Positions 43,418-52,171 of a DNA stretch of 64,000 nucleotides are shown one piece after another; the first letter of the stretch is position 1, and every line of letters starts with the position of its first letter. This stretch comes from Leptospira bourretii (GTDB taxonomy: Bacteria; Spirochaetota; Leptospiria; Leptospirales; Leptospiraceae). The notes beneath the pieces are model-generated. The model was not told the origin of the DNA, did no database searches, and worked only from the letters and a program-made list of their open reading frames with translations. The stretch is from assembly GCF_004770145.1 (NCBI RefSeq), contig NZ_RQFW01000010.1, forward strand, positions 378,001 through 442,000. The letters run 5' to 3'. The position numbers were made by a program, and so were the translations under genes.

Positions 43418-43849
43418 TTGAATACTGATAAATTTATGGTTTCATCCAAACATAATACCAAACAACTTCTGCAAAAAAAAATCCAATATTTGGAATCACT
43501 GATTGCCAATTTAAAACGGGAAGAAGAACTGCTTTCCTATCGTGATGCCGATTCTGCTGTGAAAATTGAATTTAAAAATGAAATCATTATTAGAAAACTA
43601 GAAGCAGTCGACCGGGAACTTTGGGAAAGGCAAGAGATGGAAGTTTATACGGAAGAAGAAATTGCCATTTCAGAAACTGTCTTTGCAAAGTTAGATGAAG
43701 CAAGAAACCTCCAACAAAAAGTGCAAGAATTGCTTGTCTTTGAAATGAATGAGAGTAAAAAAGAATATTGGGAATTCAGTATCAAACGACGATTGAAATC
43801 GCATTTGATCCAGTCCTCCGGCCTCTCATGGACAAAAAATTACTGTTAA
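43418..43849 (+). CDS. Coiled-coil protein, possible FlgN/FliT-type flagellar chaperone
   Basis: The 143-residue protein is predicted helical and coiled-coil throughout (LLQKKIQYLESLIANLKREEELL; RNLQQKVQELLVFEMNE). FlgN- and FliT-type export chaperones have this size and shape and often follow fliS, but the sequence shows no diagnostic motif, so the call is tentative. The frame begins with TTG immediately after the fliS stop; ATG 43436 is an alternative. Its last 22 bp overlap the DnaJ-domain gene. Confidence 0.6.
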   Translation: MNTDKFMVSSKHNTKQLLQKKIQYLESLIANLKREEELLSYRDADSAVKIEFKNEIIIRKLEAVDRELWERQEMEVYTEEEIAISETVFAKLDEARNLQQKVQELLVFEMNESKKEYWEFSIKRRLKSHLIQSSGLSWTKNYC

Positions 43850-44355
43850 ATGATTCCCTCAATTTTTTAGGCCTTAGTGCCGGATTTACCGAATCAGAAC
43901 TCAAAGAATCCTATCATAAACTCGCCAAAAAATACCATCCAGATTCCGGTGAATTTACGAGTGATGTGATGTTTTTGGAGTTAAACAAACATTACGAATC
44001 CTTAAAAGACCATCTCCTCATCCATCCAGAGGATGATTTTTCACACTTGGTGAGTGGTGAGGTTTGTGGAGATTCGGAAGTTCCACCCATAACAAAACCT
44101 TCCAAAGACCCTGTCTTTCATGAATACAAATTGGCCAAAGAAAAAGAAACGGAGGCCATTTTACGTTATTATGAAAAACGGAATCTCCATCCCATTGAAC
44201 TTTCAGAAAGTTTGAATAAAGAACTTGTGCAGTTGCGAAAGGACTTAGAACCAGTTCTTTCTGTTTATGCAGAGATAGTAAAAAAACATCCATCTAGCCT
44301 TTGGGCAAATGATGCCAAAGATTCCTTAGATCGACTTCGCGTTTGGTGGAGTTAA
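43828..44355 (+). CDS. DnaJ-domain protein
   Basis: ATG 43828 gives 175 residues. A J domain lies at about 10-75 (LNFLGLSAGFTESELKESYHKLAKKYHPDSG), with the HPD motif needed to stimulate DnaK. The rest is a helical region (LAKEKETEAILRYYEKRNLHP) without zinc-finger or Gly/Phe domains, so it is a specialised type C J protein, not the general DnaJ. Its neighbours suggest a link with flagellar assembly, which is only inference. It overlaps the preceding gene by 22 bp and ends in a bidirectional terminator. Confidence 0.85.
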   Translation: MDKKLLLNDSLNFLGLSAGFTESELKESYHKLAKKYHPDSGEFTSDVMFLELNKHYESLKDHLLIHPEDDFSHLVSGEVCGDSEVPPITKPSKDPVFHEYKLAKEKETEAILRYYEKRNLHPIELSESLNKELVQLRKDLEPVLSVYAEIVKKHPSSLWANDAKDSLDRLRVWWS

Positions 44356-44388
44356 AAAAAAAGCCAGAGAAATACTCTCCGGCGTTTT
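44354..44388. terminator. Bidirectional terminator between DnaJ-domain gene and TRAP operon
   Basis: GCCAGAGA (44363-44370) pairs with TCTCCGGC (44376-44383), with one mismatch. A9 precedes it (T9 on the minus strand) and TTTT follows. The minus-strand side is the stronger and ends the TRAP operon. Confidence 0.75.
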
Positions 44389-44464
44389 CGAAATAAGGCC
44401 TCTTTGATTGCGAATCGTTCATTTCTTCGCTGAATCAAATTACCTCTGTATCTTTTTTAAAATC

Positions 44465-45766
44465 TTAAGGTGTCGGTGCTGCCGCTTCACTACCCAATAA
44501 TCCTAAAGAAATGTCTGGAATCCAACTAATAAGGATCAGACCAATGAGAAATAGTCCCACAATAGGGGCTACTGATTGGATGACCTTCCCTAACGGTTGT
44601 TTGAAGATTCCCGATGCCACAAATAGGTTTACACCCACCGGTGGTGTTAGGTAACCAATTTCCAAGTTCACAATCATAATGATTCCGAAGTGAACTGGAT
44701 TGATTCCGTAGTTGACTGCCATTGGTGCCAGTAGAGGTGCAAGAACGAGGATTGCACTCATAATATCCATAAACATTCCCACGATGAGTAACAAAACGTT
44801 CACACCAATGAGGAAAGTCACAGGGCTTGAAATGAGTTCAGACATTGTTGCCACAAGGTTTTGTGGAATTTCGTTTTCGATCATGAACTTGTTCAAACTG
44901 ACTGCAAGGATTAAGATGAGGAATAGAATCCCTAACATCTCTGCACTTTCTGCCATAATTTTTGGAATCTTAGGAAAACTCAGTTCTTTATGAATGAACA
45001 CTTCCACAAGGATGGCATAAAACACTGCGATGGCAGCTGATTCTGTTGCTGTGAAGAATCCAGAATAAATTCCTCCGAGAATGACCACAGGCATAAGAAG
45101 GGCAAGAACTCCTTCTTTCCATGCGACTCGGATTTCTGCCCAGTCCCATTTTCCTCGACCCACATTTCCCGCACGTAACACGGAGTAGATCATGAGGAGT
45201 GACATGAGTAAAATTCCAGGTCCGATCCCTGCAATGAAAAGATCCGTCACAGAAACTCCCACCATAATCGCATATACGATCATTGGAATACTTGGTGGAA
45301 TGATGATCCCTAGAGTTCCTCCTGAGGCAAGTAGACCCATAGAAAACTGAGTTGGGTATCCGGCTTTGGTAAGAGAAGGGTACATGAGCCCACCAATGGC
45401 AATGAGTGTCACCGGTGAAGATCCAGAAATGGCTGCAAAGATCCCACAAGAAAATACCCCTGCAATGGCAAGTCCTGCAGGAATGGGAGCAGTCATCGCT
45501 TGGGCAATCCGAATGAGTCGCCTAGCAATACTTCCATGGGTCATCAAATTTCCTGCGATGATGAAAAGAGGAATTGCTAGAAGAATTTCTTTATCACCAG
45601 CAAAGAACAAATCTCCAATGATGCTATTGAGTTCTTGTAAAGATTCAAGAGGTGGATCTGGTAAAAAGTAATAACAATAGACCGTGATGGCACCCATCAG
45701 TACAATCAATGGTTGTCTGAGTAAAATTAAAGCGAGTAAGAGTAGGAGTATTCCCCAAGAACCCAT
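44465..45766 (-). CDS. TRAP transporter large permease (DctM/TatM type)
   Basis: The 433-residue protein has about 12 hydrophobic helices and the DctM core: GDKEILLAIPLFIIAGNLM, FSCGIFAAISGSSPVTLIAIGGLM, GGTLGIIIPPSIPMIVYAIM and LTPPVGVNLFVASG. It forms the ion-coupled elevator part of a tripartite ATP-independent periplasmic transporter, with the small permease encoded next. The start overlaps the DctQ stop (TAATG). The substrate is unknown. Confidence 0.93.
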   Translation of the reverse strand: MGSWGILLLLLALILLRQPLIVLMGAITVYCYYFLPDPPLESLQELNSIIGDLFFAGDKEILLAIPLFIIAGNLMTHGSIARRLIRIAQAMTAPIPAGLAIAGVFSCGIFAAISGSSPVTLIAIGGLMYPSLTKAGYPTQFSMGLLASGGTLGIIIPPSIPMIVYAIMVGVSVTDLFIAGIGPGILLMSLLMIYSVLRAGNVGRGKWDWAEIRVAWKEGVLALLMPVVILGGIYSGFFTATESAAIAVFYAILVEVFIHKELSFPKIPKIMAESAEMLGILFLILILAVSLNKFMIENEIPQNLVATMSELISSPVTFLIGVNVLLLIVGMFMDIMSAILVLAPLLAPMAVNYGINPVHFGIIMIVNLEIGYLTPPVGVNLFVASGIFKQPLGKVIQSVAPIVGLFLIGLILISWIPDISLGLLGSEAAAPTP

Positions 45767-46461
45767 TAGTGATTCCCCCGTGAATTCGATTCGGAAAGTT
45801 CTTTTTCCGCAAGTTCCAAAGCCTCAGTGGCTTCATTGATGTCAGAAGGAATGAGTGCCGGAAAAATTCCATAACAGAGATGTCTAAAACCCATAGAGAG
45901 AAATATGTAAGGAAATATCATTTGGACTTTCCATAGATGAATTTCTGTTACAGGATTTACTTCATCTAAGCTGATACTTTCTAGAACATAAATGACTGAT
46001 AAGTAAGCTAGAAATAAAAAGAATAAGGCAATCACCCACTGTTCGATGATTTTTACGTAATGTAGAATCGCCTTTGGTAGTACTTTATCTGCAATTTCTG
46101 GACGTAGGTGCGAACCCTTCGCACTGGCAAGTGCTGATCCGAAAAGACCACCCCATAACATAAAATAGAGGGACAGTTTTTGTGCCCAAATGATTCCACC
46201 AAGGCCTAACCACTCTAAAAACCCTGAAGTTCCACCATGAATGGATTCTGCGATGTAAACACTCCAGTCCCCAACAAAACCGGCAACACTGGTATTGGGA
46301 TAGGCTTCTGTGACATCCATTACCCAACTGAAAACTTTATCGATTACCTCTCGTTTGGAAACGTCAGCAATCATGAGAAGAGTGAGCAGAAGGAAACAAA
46401 TTCCTCCCGCCCATTTCTCGCCGAAACTCAAAGTATTTAGAATTCGTTCGACGAATTTCAT
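45766..46461 (-). CDS. TRAP transporter small permease (DctQ/TatQ type)
   Basis: The 231-residue protein has four main hydrophobic helices, WAGGICFLLLTLLMIADVSKRE near the start and LYFMLWGGLFGSALASAKGSHLRPEI in the middle, as in DctQ. It is longer than usual because of a loop of about 50 residues after the first helix (residues about 45-100). The small subunit pairs with DctM in the membrane. It is coupled to dctM by overlap and lies 21 bp after the DctP-type gene. Confidence 0.88.
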   Translation of the reverse strand: MKFVERILNTLSFGEKWAGGICFLLLTLLMIADVSKREVIDKVFSWVMDVTEAYPNTSVAGFVGDWSVYIAESIHGGTSGFLEWLGLGGIIWAQKLSLYFMLWGGLFGSALASAKGSHLRPEIADKVLPKAILHYVKIIEQWVIALFFLFLAYLSVIYVLESISLDEVNPVTEIHLWKVQMIFPYIFLSMGFRHLCYGIFPALIPSDINEATEALELAEKELSESNSRGNH

Positions 46462-46482
46462 GTATCTATATCCTTCCTTAAC

Positions 46483-47490
46483 TTATCCGCCACAAGCTGC
46501 TTTTGCTTTTTGGATTTTGTCGAAGATCATTTTGGACTGACCTCCAATTTTACCTACTACTTGGCCAGAAACGGCATTTGCTGCTGCTTTAAATCCCGCC
46601 AAATCAGCGTTAGAAGGTTCGTAAACTTGAACATCTGCTTTTTTCAAAGTGGCAATCATGTTCTTTTCAATGGAACGAACTGCTTGTCTTGCCCCTGGAG
46701 CAAGTTTGTTACCTTCTCCCATAAGAGTTTTCTTTTGGTCATCATTGAGAGTGTCCCAAAACTTTTTGGAATAAAGGATGGCTGCTGGTTGGTAGATATG
46801 GCGCGTTAAAGTGAAATATTTAATCGCTGTTTGCCATTCTGCTGCCAAAGTAAAAAGAGGAGTGTTGTCAAATCCTTCTACCACACCTGTTTGAAGGGAA
46901 GGAAGAACTTCTGGGATGGCAATCGGAATTCCACTCACACCCAATTGTTTCCAATACGCAATATGAACTGGAGATTCTTGGATTCTGATTTTAATACCTT
47001 TTAGGTCATCTGGTGTTTTGACCGGAGCGGATTTTGTTCCAATAGAACGGTATCCATTTTCTGCCCAAGTCACAAAGATGAGTCCTTTTGCTTCAAAGAG
47101 TTTGCGAAAGTCTTCTTGTAAGTGGTCATCAAGAACACAGTCCGCTTGTGCATAAGAGTTAAATAAGTATGGGATTTCTAATACGTTTAATTCTTTGACA
47201 GTGTTTGCAAGAGCCCCTGCTGTGAGACCAGCACCTTGCAGTTTCCCGCGGATCACTTGTTGGAGGATTTCGTTTTCTCCACCCATTTGTCCACCAGGGT
47301 AAATTTTGAATTTAATTTGGCCTTGTGATTCCGACTCAATTTTCTTTTTGATTTTCGCAAGTTCGTTTGCCCATGGAGATCCTTCCGGTGCAACGGTTGC
47401 TAATTTAACGGTTGTTTGAGCAAATAAACCCCCACTGATGGTGAGGGTGATACTTACACAAACTAAATACTTTAATTGTCTTAAAAACAT
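46483..47490 (-). CDS. TRAP transporter solute-binding protein (DctP/TatP type)
   Basis: The 335-residue protein has a cleavable signal peptide ending GGLFAQ. DctP features follow: VKLATVAPEGSPWANELAK, YPGGQMGGENEILQQVIRGKLQG, and the conserved Arg in GIKIRIQESPVHIAYWKQLG that usually binds a carboxylate. It captures substrate in the periplasm for DctQM. A TAGGAGA ribosome site precedes the ATG. The upstream gene is a TatT-like protein, so P and T would work together. Confidence 0.93.
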   Translation of the reverse strand: MFLRQLKYLVCVSITLTISGGLFAQTTVKLATVAPEGSPWANELAKIKKKIESESQGQIKFKIYPGGQMGGENEILQQVIRGKLQGAGLTAGALANTVKELNVLEIPYLFNSYAQADCVLDDHLQEDFRKLFEAKGLIFVTWAENGYRSIGTKSAPVKTPDDLKGIKIRIQESPVHIAYWKQLGVSGIPIAIPEVLPSLQTGVVEGFDNTPLFTLAAEWQTAIKYFTLTRHIYQPAAILYSKKFWDTLNDDQKKTLMGEGNKLAPGARQAVRSIEKNMIATLKKADVQVYEPSNADLAGFKAAANAVSGQVVGKIGGQSKMIFDKIQKAKAACGG

Positions 47491-47512
47491 CTAGTTCTCC
47501 TAGTAAACTTGA

Positions 47513-48415
47513 TTATAGTTCGTCGAGTAATTTCTTAGCTTTACGTTGTTCTACAATTTGATCTGCTTCAATTTCTGGAAGAGAAGCAGCTTTGCCTTTA
47601 AGCACAAATTCTAATTGTTTTTTGAATTTGTCTTCATTTCCTTTGAGGCGGCTTTCTGCATACAATACACGAACTGCAAAGTAGTTTGGGTGTTTTGCAA
47701 TAGCTTCTTCGAACAATTTGTCCGCTAGTTTTTTATCTCCAGTGGGAGAAAGAGCGTTACTTGCTGCATCATACCTGAGTGTTGCAGAGTAGAAGTATTC
47801 TTTGCCCATAGCTTTTTCAATTTCTTTCGCACGGTTGATCATTGCGGAGAATTTTGAACGGTTAGAAAGAAGCGTTGTAAACCCTACCATTCTTGACCAT
47901 TTAGCAAGGGATGCGTATCTCCAATAGAGAGCATCGATATCTTGTGGTCCAAGAACATCCAAAGCCTTTTCGATTTCTAATTTTTCTTTGACTACTTTAT
48001 CTCGGAATTTTGGATTCGCTGCTAAAGCTGCTTCACACCAAGTCACGGCAGCATCGTAATACTGAATGGATTCCTCTTTTACTTTTTCGTCTGCATCGGC
48101 ATCACCTGTAAGTTTTAGCCAAAGATGTCCGTCACTTAAAAGATAGTTTCCTCGGCAGAGTAACACCTTTACGTCAGAGTATTGAGGGTTCTCTAAAGCA
48201 AACTTTTCTAAACCAACAAGAGCTTGTCTCAGGTCTTGTTCGTTTTGGCGGTTTTTCCAGAGTTTTTCGAGGTCAGCCGGAAGTTTTGCTGGGCTGGTTG
48301 CTCGCTCTACGTTCGAGTCAGAGATTTTTACTTGTCTTGATTTTCCGCAAGCAACGACGGAAACGAAAACGAGTGCCGCCACTGCGAATTTTGACCAATG
48401 TTTCGTTTGGTACAT
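47513..48415 (-). CDS. TatT-family TRAP-associated lipoprotein
   Basis: The 300-residue lipoprotein (signal ending VFVSVVAC, Cys23) is all-helical with TPR-like repeats (LRQALVGLEKFALENPQYSD, YYDAAVTWCEAALAANPKFRD, LFEEAIAKHPNYFAVRVLYAES). Its size and position next to a DctP-type gene match the TatT component of the TPAT transporters described in Treponema pallidum, where a TPR protein trimer pairs with the solute-binding protein. It heads the operon TatT-P-Q-M, with GGAGG before the ATG. The substrate is unknown; hydrophobic ligands have been suggested for treponemal TatT. Confidence 0.82.
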   Translation of the reverse strand: MYQTKHWSKFAVAALVFVSVVACGKSRQVKISDSNVERATSPAKLPADLEKLWKNRQNEQDLRQALVGLEKFALENPQYSDVKVLLCRGNYLLSDGHLWLKLTGDADADEKVKEESIQYYDAAVTWCEAALAANPKFRDKVVKEKLEIEKALDVLGPQDIDALYWRYASLAKWSRMVGFTTLLSNRSKFSAMINRAKEIEKAMGKEYFYSATLRYDAASNALSPTGDKKLADKLFEEAIAKHPNYFAVRVLYAESRLKGNEDKFKKQLEFVLKGKAASLPEIEADQIVEQRKAKKLLDEL

Positions 48416-48586
48416 TTTGTATCATCCTCCAAAAGATATTTGGGATTTTGACATCCCTTTCTATTTGTATCCTCATGTTTGGACTTTGGAGCATAATTTT
48501 AGAAAAATTCTAAAAAAAGCACAAAGATTTCCCATGATTCCGGAAAAAAATACATGCATTTGACTTAAATGCAAGAAAGTTTTATT

Positions 48587-49069
48587 TTAAGGGACAATAA
48601 GAGCGTTGGAAGACATGGAAACCTTATACGAACTGGTGCTATTCTGTAAATTTACAGAGAGCCCCAAGGTCCGCATTGCGATGTAAGTTCCAGGTGTAAG
48701 GGTGGCAAAAATGCGACAAGATACTCCCGCCGTATTGGGATTTGTGGAGGGATCGATTTCGAAGATATAATCGACAGGTTGGACAATCGTCGATTGGGCT
48801 AAGATGCAAGACTCTCCCAGATTGAGATCAGCTGGGTTTTGGGCCAAATTTTCCGTGGCACCTGAGTAAATGCGATAACCTTGGAAGATAAATTCCGGGT
48901 TTTGGGCTCTTACCTTGATGGTAAAATTAGAATTTCCATTGTTCGTGATGGAAATCAAGGTGGGTGGGGCCTGAACAGAGGCCGTTGTGGAGTAATTTGT
49001 GCAACCAAACACAAATAAACCAAAGAAAATAAAGGTAGAAAAACGAAATAAAAAGAGAGCAGTGTTCAT
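48587..49069 (-). CDS. Hypothetical lipoprotein
   Basis: The 160-residue protein has a lipoprotein signal (STFIFFGLFVFGC, Cys23). A beta-sandwich-like domain follows (PTLISITNNGNSNFTIKVRAQNP; FIFQGYRIYSG), resembling a fibronectin/Ig fold. Its Cys residues (ESCILA, VSCRIF) could form a disulfide. No specific family is recognised. It starts immediately after the DedA gene stop on the same strand. Confidence 0.75.
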   Translation of the reverse strand: MNTALFLFRFSTFIFFGLFVFGCTNYSTTASVQAPPTLISITNNGNSNFTIKVRAQNPEFIFQGYRIYSGATENLAQNPADLNLGESCILAQSTIVQPVDYIFEIDPSTNPNTAGVSCRIFATLTPGTYIAMRTLGLSVNLQNSTSSYKVSMSSNALIVP

Positions 49070-49690
49070 CTATTTTTCGCCTCTGGATTCGCGGTGTTTC
49101 CTCCGCCACCAATAGAAGGCCAGTCCGGCAATGCTGACACCGACGAGAACCAAAATGATGGTTTGTCCATTGCGAACCCAGCCCATCAATTCATCAAAAT
49201 TATGGGCCCCGTAATACCCCAAATAGACCCAAATAGGAACCGAGATAAGGGCTGCAAACCCATCCGTTAGGAAAAAACGAATGAAACTAATTTGTTTGGA
49301 AGTACCCGCGGTGAAGAAAATCGGCATTCTAAGTCCAGGCATAAAACGCCCAAAAAAGACCACCCAACGTCCATATTTTTTGAACTGTTCGCGGACTTTG
49401 TCAAATCGTTCGGGGTGAAGGACGGTTCTCAAAATGGGAAGGGTGAGTGCCTTTTCACCGTAATAACTCCCGAGCCAAAAGACAAAGGCGTCACCCAGGA
49501 GAACACCCGCCATCCCCACAAGGAACATGATATGTACATTGGCATAACCCAAACCGGAGATGACACCACCAGCAGTCAGGGAAATGTCTTCTGGAACCGG
49601 AAGTCCAAATCCACAAAGGATCAGAATTCCAAAAACGGCAAAATAACCGTATTGCATAAAAATGGAAACTAGAGTTTGTAGAAAGTCCAT
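49070..49690 (-). CDS. DedA-family membrane protein
   Basis: The 206-residue protein has the VTT/DedA domain: GFGLPVPEDISLTAGGVISG, GVLLGDAFVFWLGSYYGEKAL, KYGRWVVFFGRFMPGLRMPIFFTAG and the final helices. The FxRFxPGxR motif and the Glu in PVPED are the family's key residues. DedA proteins include undecaprenyl-phosphate and phospholipid translocases; the substrate here is unknown. It is followed directly by the lipoprotein gene and is divergent from dgt by 49 bp. Confidence 0.9.
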   Translation of the reverse strand: MDFLQTLVSIFMQYGYFAVFGILILCGFGLPVPEDISLTAGGVISGLGYANVHIMFLVGMAGVLLGDAFVFWLGSYYGEKALTLPILRTVLHPERFDKVREQFKKYGRWVVFFGRFMPGLRMPIFFTAGTSKQISFIRFFLTDGFAALISVPIWVYLGYYGAHNFDELMGWVRNGQTIILVLVGVSIAGLAFYWWRRKHRESRGEK

Positions 49691-49739
49691 GAGGGATTTA
49701 TACTGATTTTATGGTTTCGTTGAAAAAGGAAAGAGATTT

Positions 49740-50900
49740 ATGAAGAAAGGGAGAAACTGGCTCCTAGAAGAAGAAGAAAAAATCCTTGCCCCTTATGCTG
49801 TTCGGAGTAAAAATCCGGGAGAAAGAGAGCACTTCGAACCGGAACATCCTTACAGACTTCCTTTTCAAAGAGATAAAGATCGTATCATTCATTCCCATGC
49901 GTTCAAACGATTGGAATACAAAACTCAAGTTTTTGTCTACTCGGAAGGGGATCATTTTCGAAATCGACTCACCCATACATTAGAAGTGGCAGGGATTTCT
50001 AAAACCATTTCCAAAGTTCTTGGGTTAAATGAAGATTTGAGTGAAACCATTGCCTTAGCTCATGATTTAGGGCATTCACCTTTTGGTCATGCCGGCCAAG
50101 AAGCACTTTCAGAACTTATGCGAGGGCAAGGTGGGTTTGAACACAACAAACAGTCGTTACGTGTTGTTCAGAAATTAGAACGCCGGTATCCTGAATTTCC
50201 TGGACTCAATCTTTGTGGTGAAACTCTACTTGGGATTATGAAACACGGAGGTGATTACGAATCCTCTGAACTACTCGATGTTCGGAGAGACTTAGGGCCT
50301 TCTCTGGAAGCGATGGTAGTGGATAGTTCTGATGAAATTACATACAGTGCACATGATTTAGAAGATGGATTAGAAAGTGGACTTTTGGAACTTGCCGATG
50401 TAAAGGAACTGGAGATTTGGAAACGAATGGAAGACGCACTTCCTAAAATTAGTTCCTTCGATATTGATTCTTTTTCAAGGTCGGCAGGAAGAGTTTTACT
50501 CAACTTGATGGTATCGGATTTGATTGATAACATTGAAGAACGATTACAAAAGTTTTCGATCTCTTCCAGGGAAGACGTTTCCATCGCATTTCAAACGCAA
50601 AAAAAATTGGTTCAATTTTCTCCGGAGTTCCAAAATGAATTTAAAGAACTCAAATCCTTTTTGTTTCGCAAACTGTACCGTCACCCAGAAGTATCCCGAA
50701 TGAGCGAAAGGGGAAAGGAAACAATATTTTTGTTATTTAAACATTTTGAATCCCATCCTGAGTCCATCCCCGAATCGTATCGGAACCGAGAAGAAGAAGA
50801 AGGAAGAGCACGAGTCATTTGTGACTACATTGCTGGAATGACGGACCGGTACGCCATTGAGAAGTTAAAACGAGAAGGGATTCTCTGGTTTCCTTACTAA
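49740..50900 (+). CDS. dGTP triphosphohydrolase-like HD-domain protein
   Basis: The 386-residue protein has the Dgt layout: RIIHSHAFKRLEYKTQVF near the start, metal ligands H79 (RLTHTLEVAG) and H108-D109 (LAHDLGHSPFGHAG), and a later HD-domain Asp (DEITYSAHDLEDGL). These enzymes hydrolyse dNTPs to the deoxynucleoside and triphosphate and help balance nucleotide pools. The substrate range cannot be read from sequence. AAAAGGA precedes ATG 49740. Confidence 0.92.
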   Translation: MKKGRNWLLEEEEKILAPYAVRSKNPGEREHFEPEHPYRLPFQRDKDRIIHSHAFKRLEYKTQVFVYSEGDHFRNRLTHTLEVAGISKTISKVLGLNEDLSETIALAHDLGHSPFGHAGQEALSELMRGQGGFEHNKQSLRVVQKLERRYPEFPGLNLCGETLLGIMKHGGDYESSELLDVRRDLGPSLEAMVVDSSDEITYSAHDLEDGLESGLLELADVKELEIWKRMEDALPKISSFDIDSFSRSAGRVLLNLMVSDLIDNIEERLQKFSISSREDVSIAFQTQKKLVQFSPEFQNEFKELKSFLFRKLYRHPEVSRMSERGKETIFLLFKHFESHPESIPESYRNREEEEGRARVICDYIAGMTDRYAIEKLKREGILWFPY

Positions 50901-50953
50901 TGGAGTGGAATCATCGCATCTGTTCTCAATTTTTAAATTTTGGAGAAATTTGA

Positions 50954-51565
50954 ATGTATCAGTTATATGCTCATCCCCGTTCCACTTATAGTATGCGTGT
51001 ACATATCTATTTGCGATATAGAAATCTTCCTTATGAAACCATAACGATTGCTTTGGACAAACTAGAAAATAGGAAAAGACCATTTTTGCAGATTAATCCT
51101 TATGGGAAAGTTCCCGTATTGAAGGATGATGATTTTTTACTCGCAGAATCATCGGCTATCATTCGTTATTTAGAAGAAAAACATTCATTTACGAATCCTT
51201 TTTTTTCGGAAGACTTGAAGTCCAGAGCTCTTCTGAATCAAGCCATCAATCGTTGTGAGTCAGAGTTCTGTTTTCCAGGAAGTGTAATATATTTTTCTAA
51301 AAAATTTGTTCCACCTGAAAAATGGGATACAAATCGGATGAAAGATTCTTCCAAACGAATCGGAAGGCATTTGGATATTTTAGAAGGGATTTTAGAAACA
51401 AACGAGTATCTTCACGAAAACAAATTTGGATTTTTAGAGATTCTTTATGCTCCTTTTATCAAAAATATAGATATGATGGAAACTAAACTTCCGCCTCCCG
51501 TTGAAAATTGGATCAAACGAGTGTTAGTGAATGAAACCGTCAGGGAAGTTTTAGGAAACGAATAG
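50954..51565 (+). CDS. Glutathione S-transferase family protein
   Basis: The 203-residue protein has an N-terminal thioredoxin-like domain (MYQLYAHPRSTYSMRVHIYL, PYGKVPVLKDDDFLLAESSAIIRYL) with the cis-Pro and the ESxAI glutathione-binding signature. A helical C-terminal domain follows. Ser or Tyr near residue 11 is the candidate catalytic residue. The substrate is unknown. It follows dgt by 53 bp and its last 15 bp overlap the convergent gene. Confidence 0.88.
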   Translation: MYQLYAHPRSTYSMRVHIYLRYRNLPYETITIALDKLENRKRPFLQINPYGKVPVLKDDDFLLAESSAIIRYLEEKHSFTNPFFSEDLKSRALLNQAINRCESEFCFPGSVIYFSKKFVPPEKWDTNRMKDSSKRIGRHLDILEGILETNEYLHENKFGFLEILYAPFIKNIDMMETKLPPPVENWIKRVLVNETVREVLGNE

Positions 51566-52171
51566 AAATTTATTTTGTAAAGAGTGGGAGAGAGGTTTCC
51601 AATTTTTGGCCCAATCACTAGATCCATTTGGCCCTACAAGATTGGTCACGGCTAAATAGGCTGTTACGGTTACAGAAAATTTATTGGCAACTTTAGAAAT
51701 TCCAAACAATTCTAGATTTTCAATTTCTAGATTTTTCCACGATTCTTCGGGTGGATGTTTTAAATCGATTAGAGTGATGGTTGTAGGTGCATTGCATGCT
51801 GCGGTTTGTAAGGATTTGTCTGGAGTCAGCTCGTAAAACTCGGGAGATTCTGGAATTTGTTTGGATATCTTCAGGGCATGGGAAATTTCTTTCGAATACA
51901 CTCTGTTTGGTGAAATAAAGGATCCGATTCTGATTCCACTCCATTCGTAAGCCCCGCAAGATCCAAAAAAAACCATATGACGGATATTACCGTTTTTAGA
52001 AAGATACTCTGAAAGTTGGACTGCCGCTTCTAAATTTCCAATGCCCATCACATCTAAATGAGGGAACTGTCCAGAAGCTTTTAAGAGATCTATTTCTCCA
52101 ACAAAAGCTCCCGTAACAAGTGTTTGTTTAGGATTAAAGGGTAACAAGTCCCTCTGTTTCAGGATAACCAT
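51551..52171 (-). CDS. Nucleoside phosphorylase/nucleosidase-like protein
   Basis: The 206-residue protein resembles the PNP/MTAN superfamily: [19 protein letters not shown], then [11 protein letters not shown] in place of the usual GxAG strand, and a late [16 protein letters not shown] segment like the acidic ribose-binding EME region. The match is loose and the usual catalytic Asp is not obvious, so it may bind rather than cleave nucleosides. Its start lies 38 bp inside the end of argC, and its 3' end overlaps the GST gene. Confidence 0.6.
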   Translation of the reverse strand: MVILKQRDLLPFNPKQTLVTGAFVGEIDLLKASGQFPHLDVMGIGNLEAAVQLSEYLSKNGNIRHMVFFGSCGAYEWSGIRIGSFISPNRVYSKEISHALKISKQIPESPEFYELTPDKSLQTAACNAPTTITLIDLKHPPEESWKNLEIENLELFGISKVANKFSVTVTAYLAVTNLVGPNGSSDWAKNWKPLSHSLQNKFLFVS

